DNA of 55,549 nt from Oscillospiraceae bacterium. Its GTDB lineage: Bacteria; Bacillota_A; Clostridia; Oscillospirales; Oscillospiraceae. Below are positions 1 to 7,461 of the stretch, one piece after another. How positions within the stretch are numbered: position 1 is the first letter of the stretch; every line of letters starts with the position of its first letter. The stretch spans positions 1 through 55,549 of the forward strand of contig CADADE010000003.1 of the NCBI GenBank assembly GCA_902786615.1, in the 5' to 3' direction. A program made the position numbers and the translations under genes. The notes under the pieces were generated by a model, which was not told the origin of the DNA, did no database searches, and saw only the letters and a list, made by a program, of their open reading frames with translations.

Positions 1-1
1 C

Positions 2-439
2 ATCACCGCCTCCTCCAACATGTCCAAGGAGGACATCGACAAGGCCGTCAAGGAGGCCGAGATGTACGCCGCCGAGGACAAGAAGCGCAAGGAAGAGGTT
101 GACACCCGCAACGAGGGCGACCAGATGGCATACCAGATCGAGAAGACCCTGAATGAGATGGGCGACAAGCTTGACCCGTCCGACAAGAGCGAGGCCGAGG
201 CCAAGCTCCAGAGCCTCAAGAGCGCCCTGACCGGCACCGATTCCGCCGCCATCAAGACCGCGACCGAGGAGCTCAAGCAGGTCTTCTACAAGATCTCCGA
301 GAAGATGTACCAGGCCCAGGGCGGTCAGCCCGGCGCGGGCTTCGATCCCAGCCAGGCGGGCCAGAACCCCGGCGGCCAGGGCGGTCAGGATTACTACGAC
401 GCCGACTACACCGTCGTGGACGACGACAACAACAAGTAA
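2..439 (+). CDS. dnaK: Chaperone DnaK, C-terminal part (5' end outside window)
   Basis: This is the last 145 residues of the Hsp70 chaperone, which binds exposed hydrophobic segments of unfolded proteins in an ATP-driven cycle with DnaJ and GrpE. The frame is open from the window edge. The first residues (ITASSNMSKEDIDKAV) match the start of the helical lid of the substrate-binding domain. An amphipathic helical bundle follows, then a Gly/Gln-rich linker and the typical acidic tail ending TVVDDDNNK. The nucleotide-binding domain lies upstream of the window. dnaJ follows after 89 bp in the same direction, the usual Firmicutes order. No CIRCE operator is visible, as expected, since it would lie upstream of the operon. 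Confidence 0.96.
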   Translation: MTASSNMSKEDIDKAVKEAEMYAAEDKKRKEEVDTRNEGDQMAYQIEKTLNEMGDKLDPSDKSEAEAKLQSLKSALTGTDSAAIKTATEELKQVFYKISEKMYQAQGGQPGAGFDPSQAGQNPGGQGGQDYYDADYTVVDDDNNK

Positions 440-462
440 TCCAAGCAATTCAGATTTCAAGG

Positions 463-494
463 CTTGAGGCGGAGCAGACTTACTCCGCCTCAAG
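463..494 (+). other. Perfect 12-bp inverted repeat in the dnaK-dnaJ spacer
   Basis: CTTGAGGCGGAG at 463-474 pairs with CTCCGCCTCAAG at 483-494 around an 8-nt loop. No T-run follows on the plus strand, so it is not a standard terminator. It could act as an mRNA processing or stability element that sets the DnaK:DnaJ ratio, or as a weak attenuator. The function is inferred. Confidence 0.6.
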
Positions 495-528
495 CGTGTG
501 TCTATAGTCTATTATTTAGGAGGCCCTT

Positions 529-1656
529 ATGGCCGATAAAAGAGATTATTATGAGGTGCTGGGCGTCAAAAAGGACGCCACGGCAGACGAAATCAAAAAA
601 GCATTCAGAAAGCTGACCAAGGAGAACCACCCGGATCTGCACCCGGGCGACAAGGCCTGCGAGGAGCGCTTCAAGGAGGCCAACGAGGCCTATGAGGTGC
701 TCTCCGACGAGGAAAAGCGCCGGAAGTACGACCAGTACGGTCACGCGGCCTTTGACCCCAACGCGGGCTTCGGGGGCGGCGGCTTCGGCGATTTCAGCGG
801 CTTCGGCGGCTTCGGGGATATCTTCAGCGATATCTTCGGCGGCTTCGGCGGCTCGACGCGCTCCAACCCCAACGCGCCGCGCCGGGGCGAGAACGTGCGC
901 GCCACCGCGAACATCAGCTTTGAAGAGGCCGCCTTCGGCTGCAAGAAGGAGGTCAACATCGCCAAGGTGGAGACCTGCCCCGACTGCAAGGGCACCGGCT
1001 GCGCCCCCGGCACCACGCCGGAGATCTGCCCCGACTGCAAGGGCACCGGCCAGGTCACCGTGAACCAGCGCACCCCCTTCGGCATGATGCAGTCCAGCTC
1101 CCCCTGCTCCAAATGCCACGGCAGCGGCAAGATCATTCACCAGCCCTGCAAGAGCTGCCGGGGTCTCGGCAGCATCCACCGCCAGCACAAGATCGAGGTC
1201 AACATCCCCGCCGGTATCGACGACGGGCAGACCATCTCCAAGCCGGGCGGCGGCAATGCCGGGGTAAACGGCGGCCCCGCGGGCGATCTGCTCGTGACCG
1301 TCATCGTGCGCCCCCATCCCCGCTTTGAGCGTGACGGGACCTCCGTCCTGCTTGAGCAGGAGATCAGCTACGCCCAGGCGGCTCTCGGCTCCGAGGTGGA
1401 GGTGCCAACCCTGGACGGCAAGGTGAAGCTGAACATCCCCGAGGGGACCCAGCCCGGCGCGGTCTTCCGTCTGCGCGGCAAGGGTATCCCGTATCTGCGC
1501 GGCGGCGGGCGCGGCGACCAGTTCGTCACCGTCAATATCAAGGTGCCAAAGAACCTGACCTCTTCCCAGAAGGAGCTGCTGCGCCAGTTTGCCGCCTCCA
1601 TGGGCGAGCTGGACGGCGACGCCGGACGCGGCATCTTCGGCCGCAAGAAGAAGTAA
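529..1656 (+). CDS. dnaJ: Chaperone protein DnaJ (type I Hsp40)
   Basis: Co-chaperone that delivers unfolded clients to DnaK and stimulates its ATPase. All type I domains are present in order in 375 residues: J domain (1-70) with the HPD motif at 34-36; a Gly/Phe-rich linker (about 75-118) with repeated GFG units; a zinc-binding domain with four CxxCxGxG-type repeats (CPDCKGTG twice, [16 protein letters not shown]) from about residue 143; and the C-terminal client-binding beta domains. The length is normal for the family. The start is supported by TTAGGAGG a few bases upstream. It follows dnaK and is closed by a hairpin terminator at 1689-1735. Confidence 0.97.
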   Translation: MADKRDYYEVLGVKKDATADEIKKAFRKLTKENHPDLHPGDKACEERFKEANEAYEVLSDEEKRRKYDQYGHAAFDPNAGFGGGGFGDFSGFGGFGDIFSDIFGGFGGSTRSNPNAPRRGENVRATANISFEEAAFGCKKEVNIAKVETCPDCKGTGCAPGTTPEICPDCKGTGQVTVNQRTPFGMMQSSSPCSKCHGSGKIIHQPCKSCRGLGSIHRQHKIEVNIPAGIDDGQTISKPGGGNAGVNGGPAGDLLVTVIVRPHPRFERDGTSVLLEQEISYAQAALGSEVEVPTLDGKVKLNIPEGTQPGAVFRLRGKGIPYLRGGGRGDQFVTVNIKVPKNLTSSQKELLRQFAASMGELDGDAGRGIFGRKKK

Positions 1657-1688
1657 AGCAACAGAAAGCGATAAGAGAAAACATAAAA

Positions 1689-1735
1689 CACCGCATCGGA
1701 AAACGGCGAGTAACTGTCCCGACGCGGTGCTTTTC
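1689..1735 (+). terminator. Rho-independent terminator after dnaJ
   Basis: CACCGCATCGG (from 1689) pairs, with one mismatch, with CCGACGCGGTG (ending 1729), and is followed by a T-rich tract (CTTTTCTTG). It lies 32 bp after the dnaJ stop. Confidence 0.75.
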
Positions 1736-1741
1736 TTGTAT

Positions 1742-1805
1742 TTGCCTCCCTCAGCCGCTTGCGGCGCTGAGAGGGAGGGGGACCGCTTCAGCGGTGGAGG
1801 GAGCC
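1742..1805. repeat. 64-bp structured repeat, copy 1
   Basis: It begins TTGCCTCCCTCAGCC and ends GGTGGAGGGAGCC. A second 64-bp copy lies at 5725-5788 in the same orientation, differing at about five positions that fall in loop or bulge segments. Each copy can fold into two hairpins: CTCCCTC...GAGGGAG, and CCGCT-NN-AGCGG. The element is non-coding. It looks like a REP- or MITE-like dispersed palindromic element. The two copies bracket the blaI-blaR1 module. Confidence 0.85.
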
Positions 1806-1850
1806 AGATATCTCCCAATGTCAGAGCTTACACGCCTTTTAGTTCTCCTT

Positions 1851-4800
1851 TCAGGCAAGGGGGTCAAGGCTTGAAATCCAACTCTTCCTGCAATACACCG
1901 TCAGCACCTTTTCCATCTCCCCACAGCGCACGGTGAGCTTACAGGTTTGCGGCAGACTTCCGCTGTCGATGCAGGAGACGCGCGCGGTATCATAGCCCGT
2001 TGACTCCACGCGGAGAATGTCGGGGTGATCGGAGCCCCATGTGATCGGCGTTCCCTGACGTGTGACATCTGCCCGCAGCTCAATGGGATCGCTGGAGAAG
2101 AGCGTGAAATCAGTCTTGATCTCGGTCTCATAAAACATCACACGGATGCCCTCCGCCGTCGGCATCGGTGTGGGTGGGACAGACATATACGGCCACAAGC
2201 GCCCAAGCCCCTGTGTATCGCCCATGACGCGGGCGGCGTTGATGATCAGGGCTGTGACCTTGGGCGCGTCGTTTGGATACACGGCAAAGCAGAGAGCTTC
2301 GTCCAGGGCGGCGTAGCCCCAGACTGTGGGGCTTGCGTTGTCGAGCTGCGCGTTTTCCACATAGCGGCGGTACTGCGCGTTCATGATCTGATCCAGCTCA
2401 CGCGAGAGGAAGGTTTCCTTGTCCGGGATGTGGACATAGCTCGTTTCGTGCTTCTCGCTGGGAATGATGACAGTGAGGGGGAAAGCCATATTGTCGGCCA
2501 GAGTCTGCCAGTCGCCCTGCGCGATGGCTTTCTGCACCTCAACCAGAAAGGCGTATTCGGGGCTGTCTGCCGGAATGGCCAGGATCACGCCCTCGCCGCC
2601 GCCCTCAACGGTGCACGCGACAAGCGCATCGTCACCGCCTACGTCGTACTGCCCGTCAAGACCGTCGATGGGCGTGCCGTTCCAGGTCTTATCCCCGGAT
2701 TCGCTGAAGCGCAGGGCAGGGGAGGGGACGTCATGGATGCTACAGTCGACAAAGCGAATGCCGTCGGTTTGGAAAAACTGCGCCGCGCCCTGGCTGCACT
2801 CGTAGATCTCCGTGCGCAGAATGTCAAGGGAAGTGCACTGACTGGCCTGAATGCCGAGGATTCCGCAGCCGAAGAGACGCATTTTTTCCAGCATGACCCC
2901 GTTGCAGCTCTCAAAGCGCAGTACGCCGCCGGAGCAAGCCCCCGGCTCTTTCGTGTGGCCCGCCGTGAAGCCGCCGAGGAAGAGATTGTCACAGTCCCGG
3001 AAGAAAATCACATCTGCGTAGCGCGGGATCGCGGCAAGGGTCGTGGCCCCGGACTCGGTGTTCTTGGCCTGAATCGAAAGCCCGTTCACGTCATGGATCA
3101 CAAGCTGCGGCCCGTCAACGTTTTCCGCCCAGTAGTAATACTCCGTCCCGATCCCGCCGTAGTTTGACGCTGTCGAGAGGTCGAAGAGTTCGCCGTCCAA
3201 AATAATTGTCCGGTCGGGACCGATGGCGGAGAGCAGCTCATCCACGTTTGTTACGGAGACCGAGCCGCCCTTCGCCAGCTCCATCGAGCCAGAGATCGGG
3301 ACGGGGGCGAGGATGGCGTTCGGGTCCAGCTCCCGCAGGGTCATGGCATCAAAGGCCGCAGGCTCCAAGGCCTTGCCCTCTGCGTCGGTGGCGAAGACGC
3401 CGCCGGTATTGCCGTACCAGCCGCCGCGCAGGCGGTTGTCTGCAAAACGGCAGCCGTCCACCGTCGCGCCGTACTCGGCAAAGGCAAAAATCGCAGACTC
3501 AAAGCTGTTGTTTTGCACTTCGTTTGAGAGGAAGACGGCGTTTTTCGTGTAGCTTGTGTTCAGCAGGTACTGGGCGTCGTTGTCATGGATGCGGCAGTCG
3601 ACGACCACAAAGCCATCGGAATAGTTCGCGTCGAAGAGGTTCAGCGCGGAACCCTGATCCGGCCTCATGCCGTGGTCGTGTACGTCGCAGTTTTCCACGC
3701 GCACATTGCGGCACTGGCCCACACTCACCGCGCCGTAGCTGCATTCATAGATGTCGGAATTTCTCACCGTAAGATCACGGCAGTCGCGCGCCCGAACGCC
3801 GAGGATGCCGCAGCCGTAGAGACCGCAGCCGTCCACCGTGCAGCCCTCGCTGCCGTCAAAGTACAGCACCCCGCCTGTGCAGAAGCCGGGCTCGGTCGTG
3901 TGTCCGGCGGTGAGCGCTTCGATATGTATGCCCCGGCACCCGGAGAAGCGGAGCACGTTTGCGTAGCGCGGGACGGCGGCAAGCGTGGTTTCGCCCATGC
4001 CCGCGCCCCGAATGGTGAGGTTTTTCACGTTATGCAGCACCAGTTCAAACCCGTCATAGACCTCGTTCCAACTATAGTACGGGCTGTGGGTGTCCTCGCC
4101 GTAATTCGACGCGGTCGAGAGGTCGAAGCTGCCGGGGGCGAGCTCGATCACTGTGTCCGGCGCGATGGCGGCAAGCAGCTCGTCCACGGTGGTGACGCGC
4201 GTCTCATTATCTGCAGCAGCCGGGGCCGCCCCGGCGGTCATGCCGCAGCCCAGCAGCAGCGCCACGGTCAGCACGGCGGTAAATATGCGCGCGCCGCTTT
4301 TTTTATAGTTCATGATCTGCTCCAGTCTTTCTTTCAAATTTCTCTTCTCAGTCGAGAAGGTGGTGGCTGCTACGCCCGCGGGCAGCGCCCCGTCGGAAGC
4401 CATATTTAAAAGCGTGTTGCCGTAGGAGAGCTTTTCCGCCCGATCCATGCCGCGCAGCAGCAGCTCATCACAGCTCAGCTCACAGGCGCGGTTCAGCTCC
4501 CGGCGGATCAGCCAGGAGAGGGGGTTGAACCACTGGGTGCTGAGTACCGCCACGGCAAACCACTTGTACAGCGGATCGCGCCGACGCCAGTGCATCAGCT
4601 CATGCCGCAGGATGTTTCGCAGCAGCTCTTCGTCATAGATGCGCTCCGGCAGGGTGATGACAGGATGCAGGACGCCGAACATCAGGGGCGTCGAGTAGGC
4701 GGCGCAGCGGTAAAGCTGCGGCTTTCGCCCCGGCAGGGAGCGGTAAATCCGCCTGTCTTCCTCTGCCGCGCGGCTGAGACTCCGGCGCACCCGGGCGATG

Positions 4801-5243
4801 AAGAGCATGTAGCCTGTGAGATACCCCGCAAAACAGAGCGTTGTGCCCACAGCCCAGACAGCGGTCCAAAACGCGGAAGATTTGAGGTTGACATAATTCT
4901 TTGACGGCTTGGGTGATTGCATGGGCTGTGCGGTCGGTTCCGCTTCTTCGGAAAACGGTTCCGTCCCTGTGGCCTGGACAAAGCCCTCCGACGGCAGCTG
5001 CATGGGCTGCGCACGGGGAAGAGGATAGGCGCTGACCACGGGGCGGGAGATCTCCCGCGCGGGGCGTTCCACCGGGATAAGACCCGGCAGGGGCAGGATG
5101 AAGCGCAGCAACACCAGAAGCCAGGCGTAGTAATACACCGTGCTGGGCATTTTCTTCAAAAACACATAGCGCAGCGCCAACAGCACCAGCGCCATCGCGC
5201 TGCCGCCGAGCGTCAGGCTGAGAAAATCAAGCAGCATTGTCAC
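1851..5243 (-). CDS. blaR1: BlaR1-family M56 membrane metallopeptidase with duplicated beta-helix ectodomain
   Basis: BlaR1/MecR1 proteins are membrane zinc proteases that sense an extracellular signal and trigger inactivation of the BlaI repressor. The N-terminal part is classic: TM segments near residues 8-30, 38-55 and 127-150, the zinc motif HELMH at 214-218, a CELSCDE motif at 254-260, and a final TM at about 319-338. The ectodomain (345-1130) is not the penicillin-binding sensor of classical BlaR1. It has two paralogous right-handed beta-helix modules (about 348-620 and 655-880), both with FDLSTASNYG, TTLAA(V/I)PRYA and FTAGHT/LTAGHT-type strings, then a mixed region and an Ig-like C-terminus. 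The total of 1130 residues is almost twice the usual length. The start is GTG at 5243, overlapping the blaI TGA as GTGA; an in-frame ATG lies two codons later. The signal sensed is unknown; a glycan or wall fragment is possible. Confidence 0.88.
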   Translation of the reverse strand: MTMLLDFLSLTLGGSAMALVLLALRYVFLKKMPSTVYYYAWLLVLLRFILPLPGLIPVERPAREISRPVVSAYPLPRAQPMQLPSEGFVQATGTEPFSEEAEPTAQPMQSPKPSKNYVNLKSSAFWTAVWAVGTTLCFAGYLTGYMLFIARVRRSLSRAAEEDRRIYRSLPGRKPQLYRCAAYSTPLMFGVLHPVITLPERIYDEELLRNILRHELMHWRRRDPLYKWFAVAVLSTQWFNPLSWLIRRELNRACELSCDELLLRGMDRAEKLSYGNTLLNMASDGALPAGVAATTFSTEKRNLKERLEQIMNYKKSGARIFTAVLTVALLLGCGMTAGAAPAAADNETRVTTVDELLAAIAPDTVIELAPGSFDLSTASNYGEDTHSPYYSWNEVYDGFELVLHNVKNLTIRGAGMGETTLAAVPRYANVLRFSGCRGIHIEALTAGHTTEPGFCTGGVLYFDGSEGCTVDGCGLYGCGILGVRARDCRDLTVRNSDIYECSYGAVSVGQCRNVRVENCDVHDHGMRPDQGSALNLFDANYSDGFVVVDCRIHDNDAQYLLNTSYTKNAVFLSNEVQNNSFESAIFAFAEYGATVDGCRFADNRLRGGWYGNTGGVFATDAEGKALEPAAFDAMTLRELDPNAILAPVPISGSMELAKGGSVSVTNVDELLSAIGPDRTIILDGELFDLSTASNYGGIGTEYYYWAENVDGPQLVIHDVNGLSIQAKNTESGATTLAAIPRYADVIFFRDCDNLFLGGFTAGHTKEPGACSGGVLRFESCNGVMLEKMRLFGCGILGIQASQCTSLDILRTEIYECSQGAAQFFQTDGIRFVDCSIHDVPSPALRFSESGDKTWNGTPIDGLDGQYDVGGDDALVACTVEGGGEGVILAIPADSPEYAFLVEVQKAIAQGDWQTLADNMAFPLTVIIPSEKHETSYVHIPDKETFLSRELDQIMNAQYRRYVENAQLDNASPTVWGYAALDEALCFAVYPNDAPKVTALIINAARVMGDTQGLGRLWPYMSVPPTPMPTAEGIRVMFYETEIKTDFTLFSSDPIELRADVTRQGTPITWGSDHPDILRVESTGYDTARVSCIDSGSLPQTCKLTVRCGEMEKVLTVYCRKSWISSLDPLA

Positions 5244-5620
5244 GATTCCTCCAGCCTGAACAGATCGCGCAGCTCGTCGATGTCTGCCTGGGTCAGCCCG
5301 TCGGACCGCACCAGCGCCGCCACCAGATCCCGCGCTGAGCCGTGATAAACGCGGCTGATGAGATCATGCGTGGCCCAGTCGTTGTATTCCTTCTCGGAAA
5401 TGCGCGGGGAATAGTAAAAAACATGCCGCTTTTCCTGCCGCAGCACCCCCTTGGTGACCAGGCGGGAGATCAAGGTCTTCACGGTTGTGGCCTCCCAACC
5501 GCGGCTTTTCTGTAAGGCCTCGCGGATTTCGGTGACGGGCAGGGCGTCCCCAGCGCGCCAGAGCACCCGCATGACCTCCAGCTCGGAATCGGATATTTTC
5601 GGCGCCAGATCCTTGGACAT
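5240..5620 (-). CDS. blaI: BlaI/MecI-family winged-helix transcriptional repressor
   Basis: Dimeric winged-helix repressor normally cleaved when the partner BlaR1 is activated. The 126-residue protein starting MSKDLAPKISDSELEVM has the family signature: LEVMRVLW near the N-terminus, then WEATTVKTLISRLVTKG (recognition helix) and a wing with FYYSPRISE. The ATG at 5620 is preceded by AAGGAGG. A longer in-frame extension to 5677 would run into the operators and lacks a ribosome site. The stop overlaps the blaR1 start by 4 nt, so the pair is translationally coupled. Two TACA-type dyads in its promoter imply autorepression. No beta-lactamase gene is next to it in this window, so other targets may lie elsewhere. 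Confidence 0.92.
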   Translation of the reverse strand: MSKDLAPKISDSELEVMRVLWRAGDALPVTEIREALQKSRGWEATTVKTLISRLVTKGVLRQEKRHVFYYSPRISEKEYNDWATHDLISRVYHGSARDLVAALVRSDGLTQADIDELRDLFRLEES

Positions 5621-5643
5621 GAAGAATACCTCCTTGAAGAGAT

Positions 5644-5653
5644 TACATGTGTA
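5644..5653. promoter_or_regulatory. BlaI-type operator 1 (TACATGTGTA)
   Basis: A perfect TACA-NN-TGTA dyad, the consensus recognised by BlaI/MecI repressors. It lies just downstream of the predicted -10 of the blaI promoter, where binding would block transcription start. Its centre is 41 bp from operator 2, about four helical turns, so the two sites face the same side of the DNA. Confidence 0.8.
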
Positions 5654-5667
5654 GTCTTGATACCTAT

Positions 5668-5696
5668 ACCATAGCACAACAGACTACACTTGTCAA
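5668..5696 (-). promoter_or_regulatory. blaI-blaR1 promoter
   Basis: Minus-strand TTGACA (5691-5696), 17-bp spacer, TATGGT (5668-5673). The -35 box overlaps operator 2 and the start region overlaps operator 1, which fits autorepression. Confidence 0.75.
5685..5694. promoter_or_regulatory. BlaI-type operator 2 (TACACTTGTC)
   Basis: A near-perfect TACA-NN-TGTA dyad (last base C) overlapping the -35 box. The wider 12-nt flanks of the two operators (5645-5656 and 5682-5693) are also inverted repeats of each other. Confidence 0.75.
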
Positions 5697-5724
5697 CCCG
5701 CGGAGAGAAAAAAGATATTCTGCC

Positions 5725-5788
5725 TTGCCTCCCTCAGCCGCTTGCGGCGGAAAGAGGGAGGGGGACCGCTAAAGCGGTGGAGGGAGCC
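5725..5788. repeat. 64-bp structured repeat, copy 2
   Basis: Same length and orientation as the copy at 1742-1805, about 92 percent identical by eye. It lies upstream of the blaI promoter, so the two copies flank the repressor-sensor pair. No target-site duplication is obvious. Confidence 0.85.
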
Positions 5789-5864
5789 GGTCGATTCCCG
5801 CTGCCTAAACCTTGCGGATTATCTCAGCATCCTGCTTGGAGACATGACTGAGAATATATGAACA

Positions 5865-5903
5865 ATACCAGGGCTTGCGAAGTAAGTTCGCGAGCCCTGG
5901 TAT
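5865..5903 (-). terminator. Hairpin terminator downstream of the diguanylate cyclase gene
   Basis: ATACCAGGGCT (5865-5875) pairs with AGCCCTGGTAT (5893-5903), and an inner TGCGAA/TTCGCG extends the stem to about 17 bp. It lies about 60 bp beyond the stop of the minus-strand gene at 5962. The T-run is weak on both strands, so efficiency is uncertain. The rest of the 5621-5961 spacer holds the blaI control region and repeat copy 2. Confidence 0.55.
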
Positions 5904-5961
5904 TTGTTTAAGACGTTTTTCTTTCTCTGTATTCTTCGATCACATTAAAGCCGATTGGGTT

Positions 5962-7338
5962 TTACCGCATGTATGCCGGGGGGTTCCGGCGGTGGTGGAT
6001 GTCCTTGTTTTCGTACATGGCCTCGTCCGCGCGGACAAAGACCTCACGGAAGAGCTGATCGCCGGGGCGGTAGGCGGCGGAGCCCATGGACAGGGAAAGC
6101 TGCGCCTCCGGGTGCGCGGGGTCGGCGTTGAAGGCCGTGACGGCGTCCCGGATGGTCGGGCGTTTGGCCTCGATCTCCTCCAGCTTCATGCCGCGCAGGA
6201 TAGCGATGAATTCGTCTCCGCCGATGCGGAAGGTGTGCTCCTTCCCAAAGGTCCCCGAGATGATCTGGGCCGCGCCGCGGATGATCTGATCCCCGCAGGC
6301 GTGACCGTGCAGGTCGTTCACGATTTTGAGGTTGTCGATATCGAAGACCGCGATGCCGAAGTCGGCAGAGCCGTCCTTGATCTGCTCATTCAGGCTGCGG
6401 ATCTCCTCCTGATAGGCGTTGGTGTTGCCGACGCGCGTGAGAGAATCCGTGTAGGCCTGGCCGTGCATGTATTCAAGATAGCGCTCCAGCTCAAGCTGCA
6501 TGGCGCGCAGCTTTTCGCCCAGAGACTCCAGCTCGTCGTCGGGGTTGTCGTCCACCGACGCGGGCGCGGCCGCCGCCGCCGCGGGCGTATTGCCGACGCT
6601 TTCCTTGTAACCCTGGTTGGCGGTGATCTCCTCTGTCAGCTGATCCACGTTTTTGGCAAGCGCGGAGATATCCTTTTCCAGCGCCTTGAACTTCTGGCGC
6701 AGCTTTCTCGTGATGAGCACCATCACAAACGCGCCGACCAGAACCGAGACGATGGAGACGATGCTGACCGAGAACGTGTGCTTATGAAGCTCCCTCTCGT
6801 ACCACTCTGAGCTGAAGTCGATGCCAACGACGCCCGTAACCTTGCCCTCGGAGTCAAACACGGGGCTGAAGGTGCTGTAGAAATTGCCCCAGCGGTCCTC
6901 GGCGGGGGAGTTGTCCGCTGTGGCGACGCCCTTGCCGGCCTCGATCAGGGCATCGGTCACCAGAACCTCTTCTCCGAACTGGCCGGGATCGACGGGATCG
7001 GCGTCCATGATGAAGACATAGGCATCCTCACCGACCTGGCGCACGGCGTAGATGAATTCGATGTCCGCCTTGGTCTGAAAGACGCTCAGATGCGAGAGCT
7101 GGTCATTGTAGGCGGGAGTACCGACGTCTTCCTCCGTAAAGGAGCCGAGCATGTCCCCGTCCAGAAGACCGGCGGCGGTATTGGAGAGATCCAGCATGTT
7201 TTTCTGGATCATGGTCTTCATGGCTGCCTCGGCCTGGCGCATCATCACAAGGCCGAGAATCACATTGGCTGCAAAGAGCAGCAGCCCGACGACCACCACA
7301 TAGCGGGTAGAGAGGCTGAAGCCTCTGTGTTTTTTCAT
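5962..7338 (-). CDS. Membrane diguanylate cyclase with extracytoplasmic Cache-like sensor
   Basis: Makes cyclic di-GMP from two GTP. The 458-residue protein has TM1 (about 12-32), an extracytoplasmic sensor (33-188) with DIEFIYAVRQVGEDAYVF and FSPVFDSEGKVTGVVGIDFS as in Cache/PAS-like ligand domains, TM2 (190-210), a coiled linker with an Ala/Pro stretch (240-265), and a GGDEF domain (295-458) with an intact GGDEF motif at 373-377 and DxLT-type DSLTRVGN. No RxxD inhibitory site precedes the motif, so product inhibition may be absent. The start is set at the ATG at 7338 (MKKHRGF). A TTG nine codons upstream lacks a ribosome site. It is the last gene of the signalling cluster, 123 bp after the permease-kinase. 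The sensor resembles that of the HD-GYP protein at 33967-36078. Confidence 0.92.
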   Translation of the reverse strand: MKKHRGFSLSTRYVVVVGLLLFAANVILGLVMMRQAEAAMKTMIQKNMLDLSNTAAGLLDGDMLGSFTEEDVGTPAYNDQLSHLSVFQTKADIEFIYAVRQVGEDAYVFIMDADPVDPGQFGEEVLVTDALIEAGKGVATADNSPAEDRWGNFYSTFSPVFDSEGKVTGVVGIDFSSEWYERELHKHTFSVSIVSIVSVLVGAFVMVLITRKLRQKFKALEKDISALAKNVDQLTEEITANQGYKESVGNTPAAAAAAPASVDDNPDDELESLGEKLRAMQLELERYLEYMHGQAYTDSLTRVGNTNAYQEEIRSLNEQIKDGSADFGIAVFDIDNLKIVNDLHGHACGDQIIRGAAQIISGTFGKEHTFRIGGDEFIAILRGMKLEEIEAKRPTIRDAVTAFNADPAHPEAQLSLSMGSAAYRPGDQLFREVFVRADEAMYENKDIHHRRNPPAYMR

Positions 7339-7461
7339 AGGTTCACCACCAGTAAGCGCGGACAAGCATCGTTATCCGCTGTCATCTGCAGAACAATACA
7401 GGATTTCCCTGCTTTAGTCAAGCGCAAAAGGCCGACGGCATGGCATTTTTGCCCCTGCCGC

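Noticed and set aside
502..1818. Long open frame antisense to dnaJ (and similar frames opposite blaR1, the kinases, the large secreted protein, the flavodiiron gene and others)
   Set aside because: GC-rich coding DNA leaves the opposite strand open. These frames have no ribosome sites, biased composition (His/Ala/Gly/Arg-rich) and no domains, and they lie wholly on well-supported genes.
1851..5243. Two genes (BlaR1 and a beta-helix protein) joined by a sequence error
   Set aside because: The frame is continuous, the last BlaR1 TM leads straight into the ectodomain, and no start codon with a ribosome site is seen at the junction. A fusion is the simpler reading.
5240..5677. BlaI starting at 5677
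   Set aside because: The extra 19 codons overlap the operator and transcription start region. The ATG at 5620 has a strong ribosome site and the family N-terminus.
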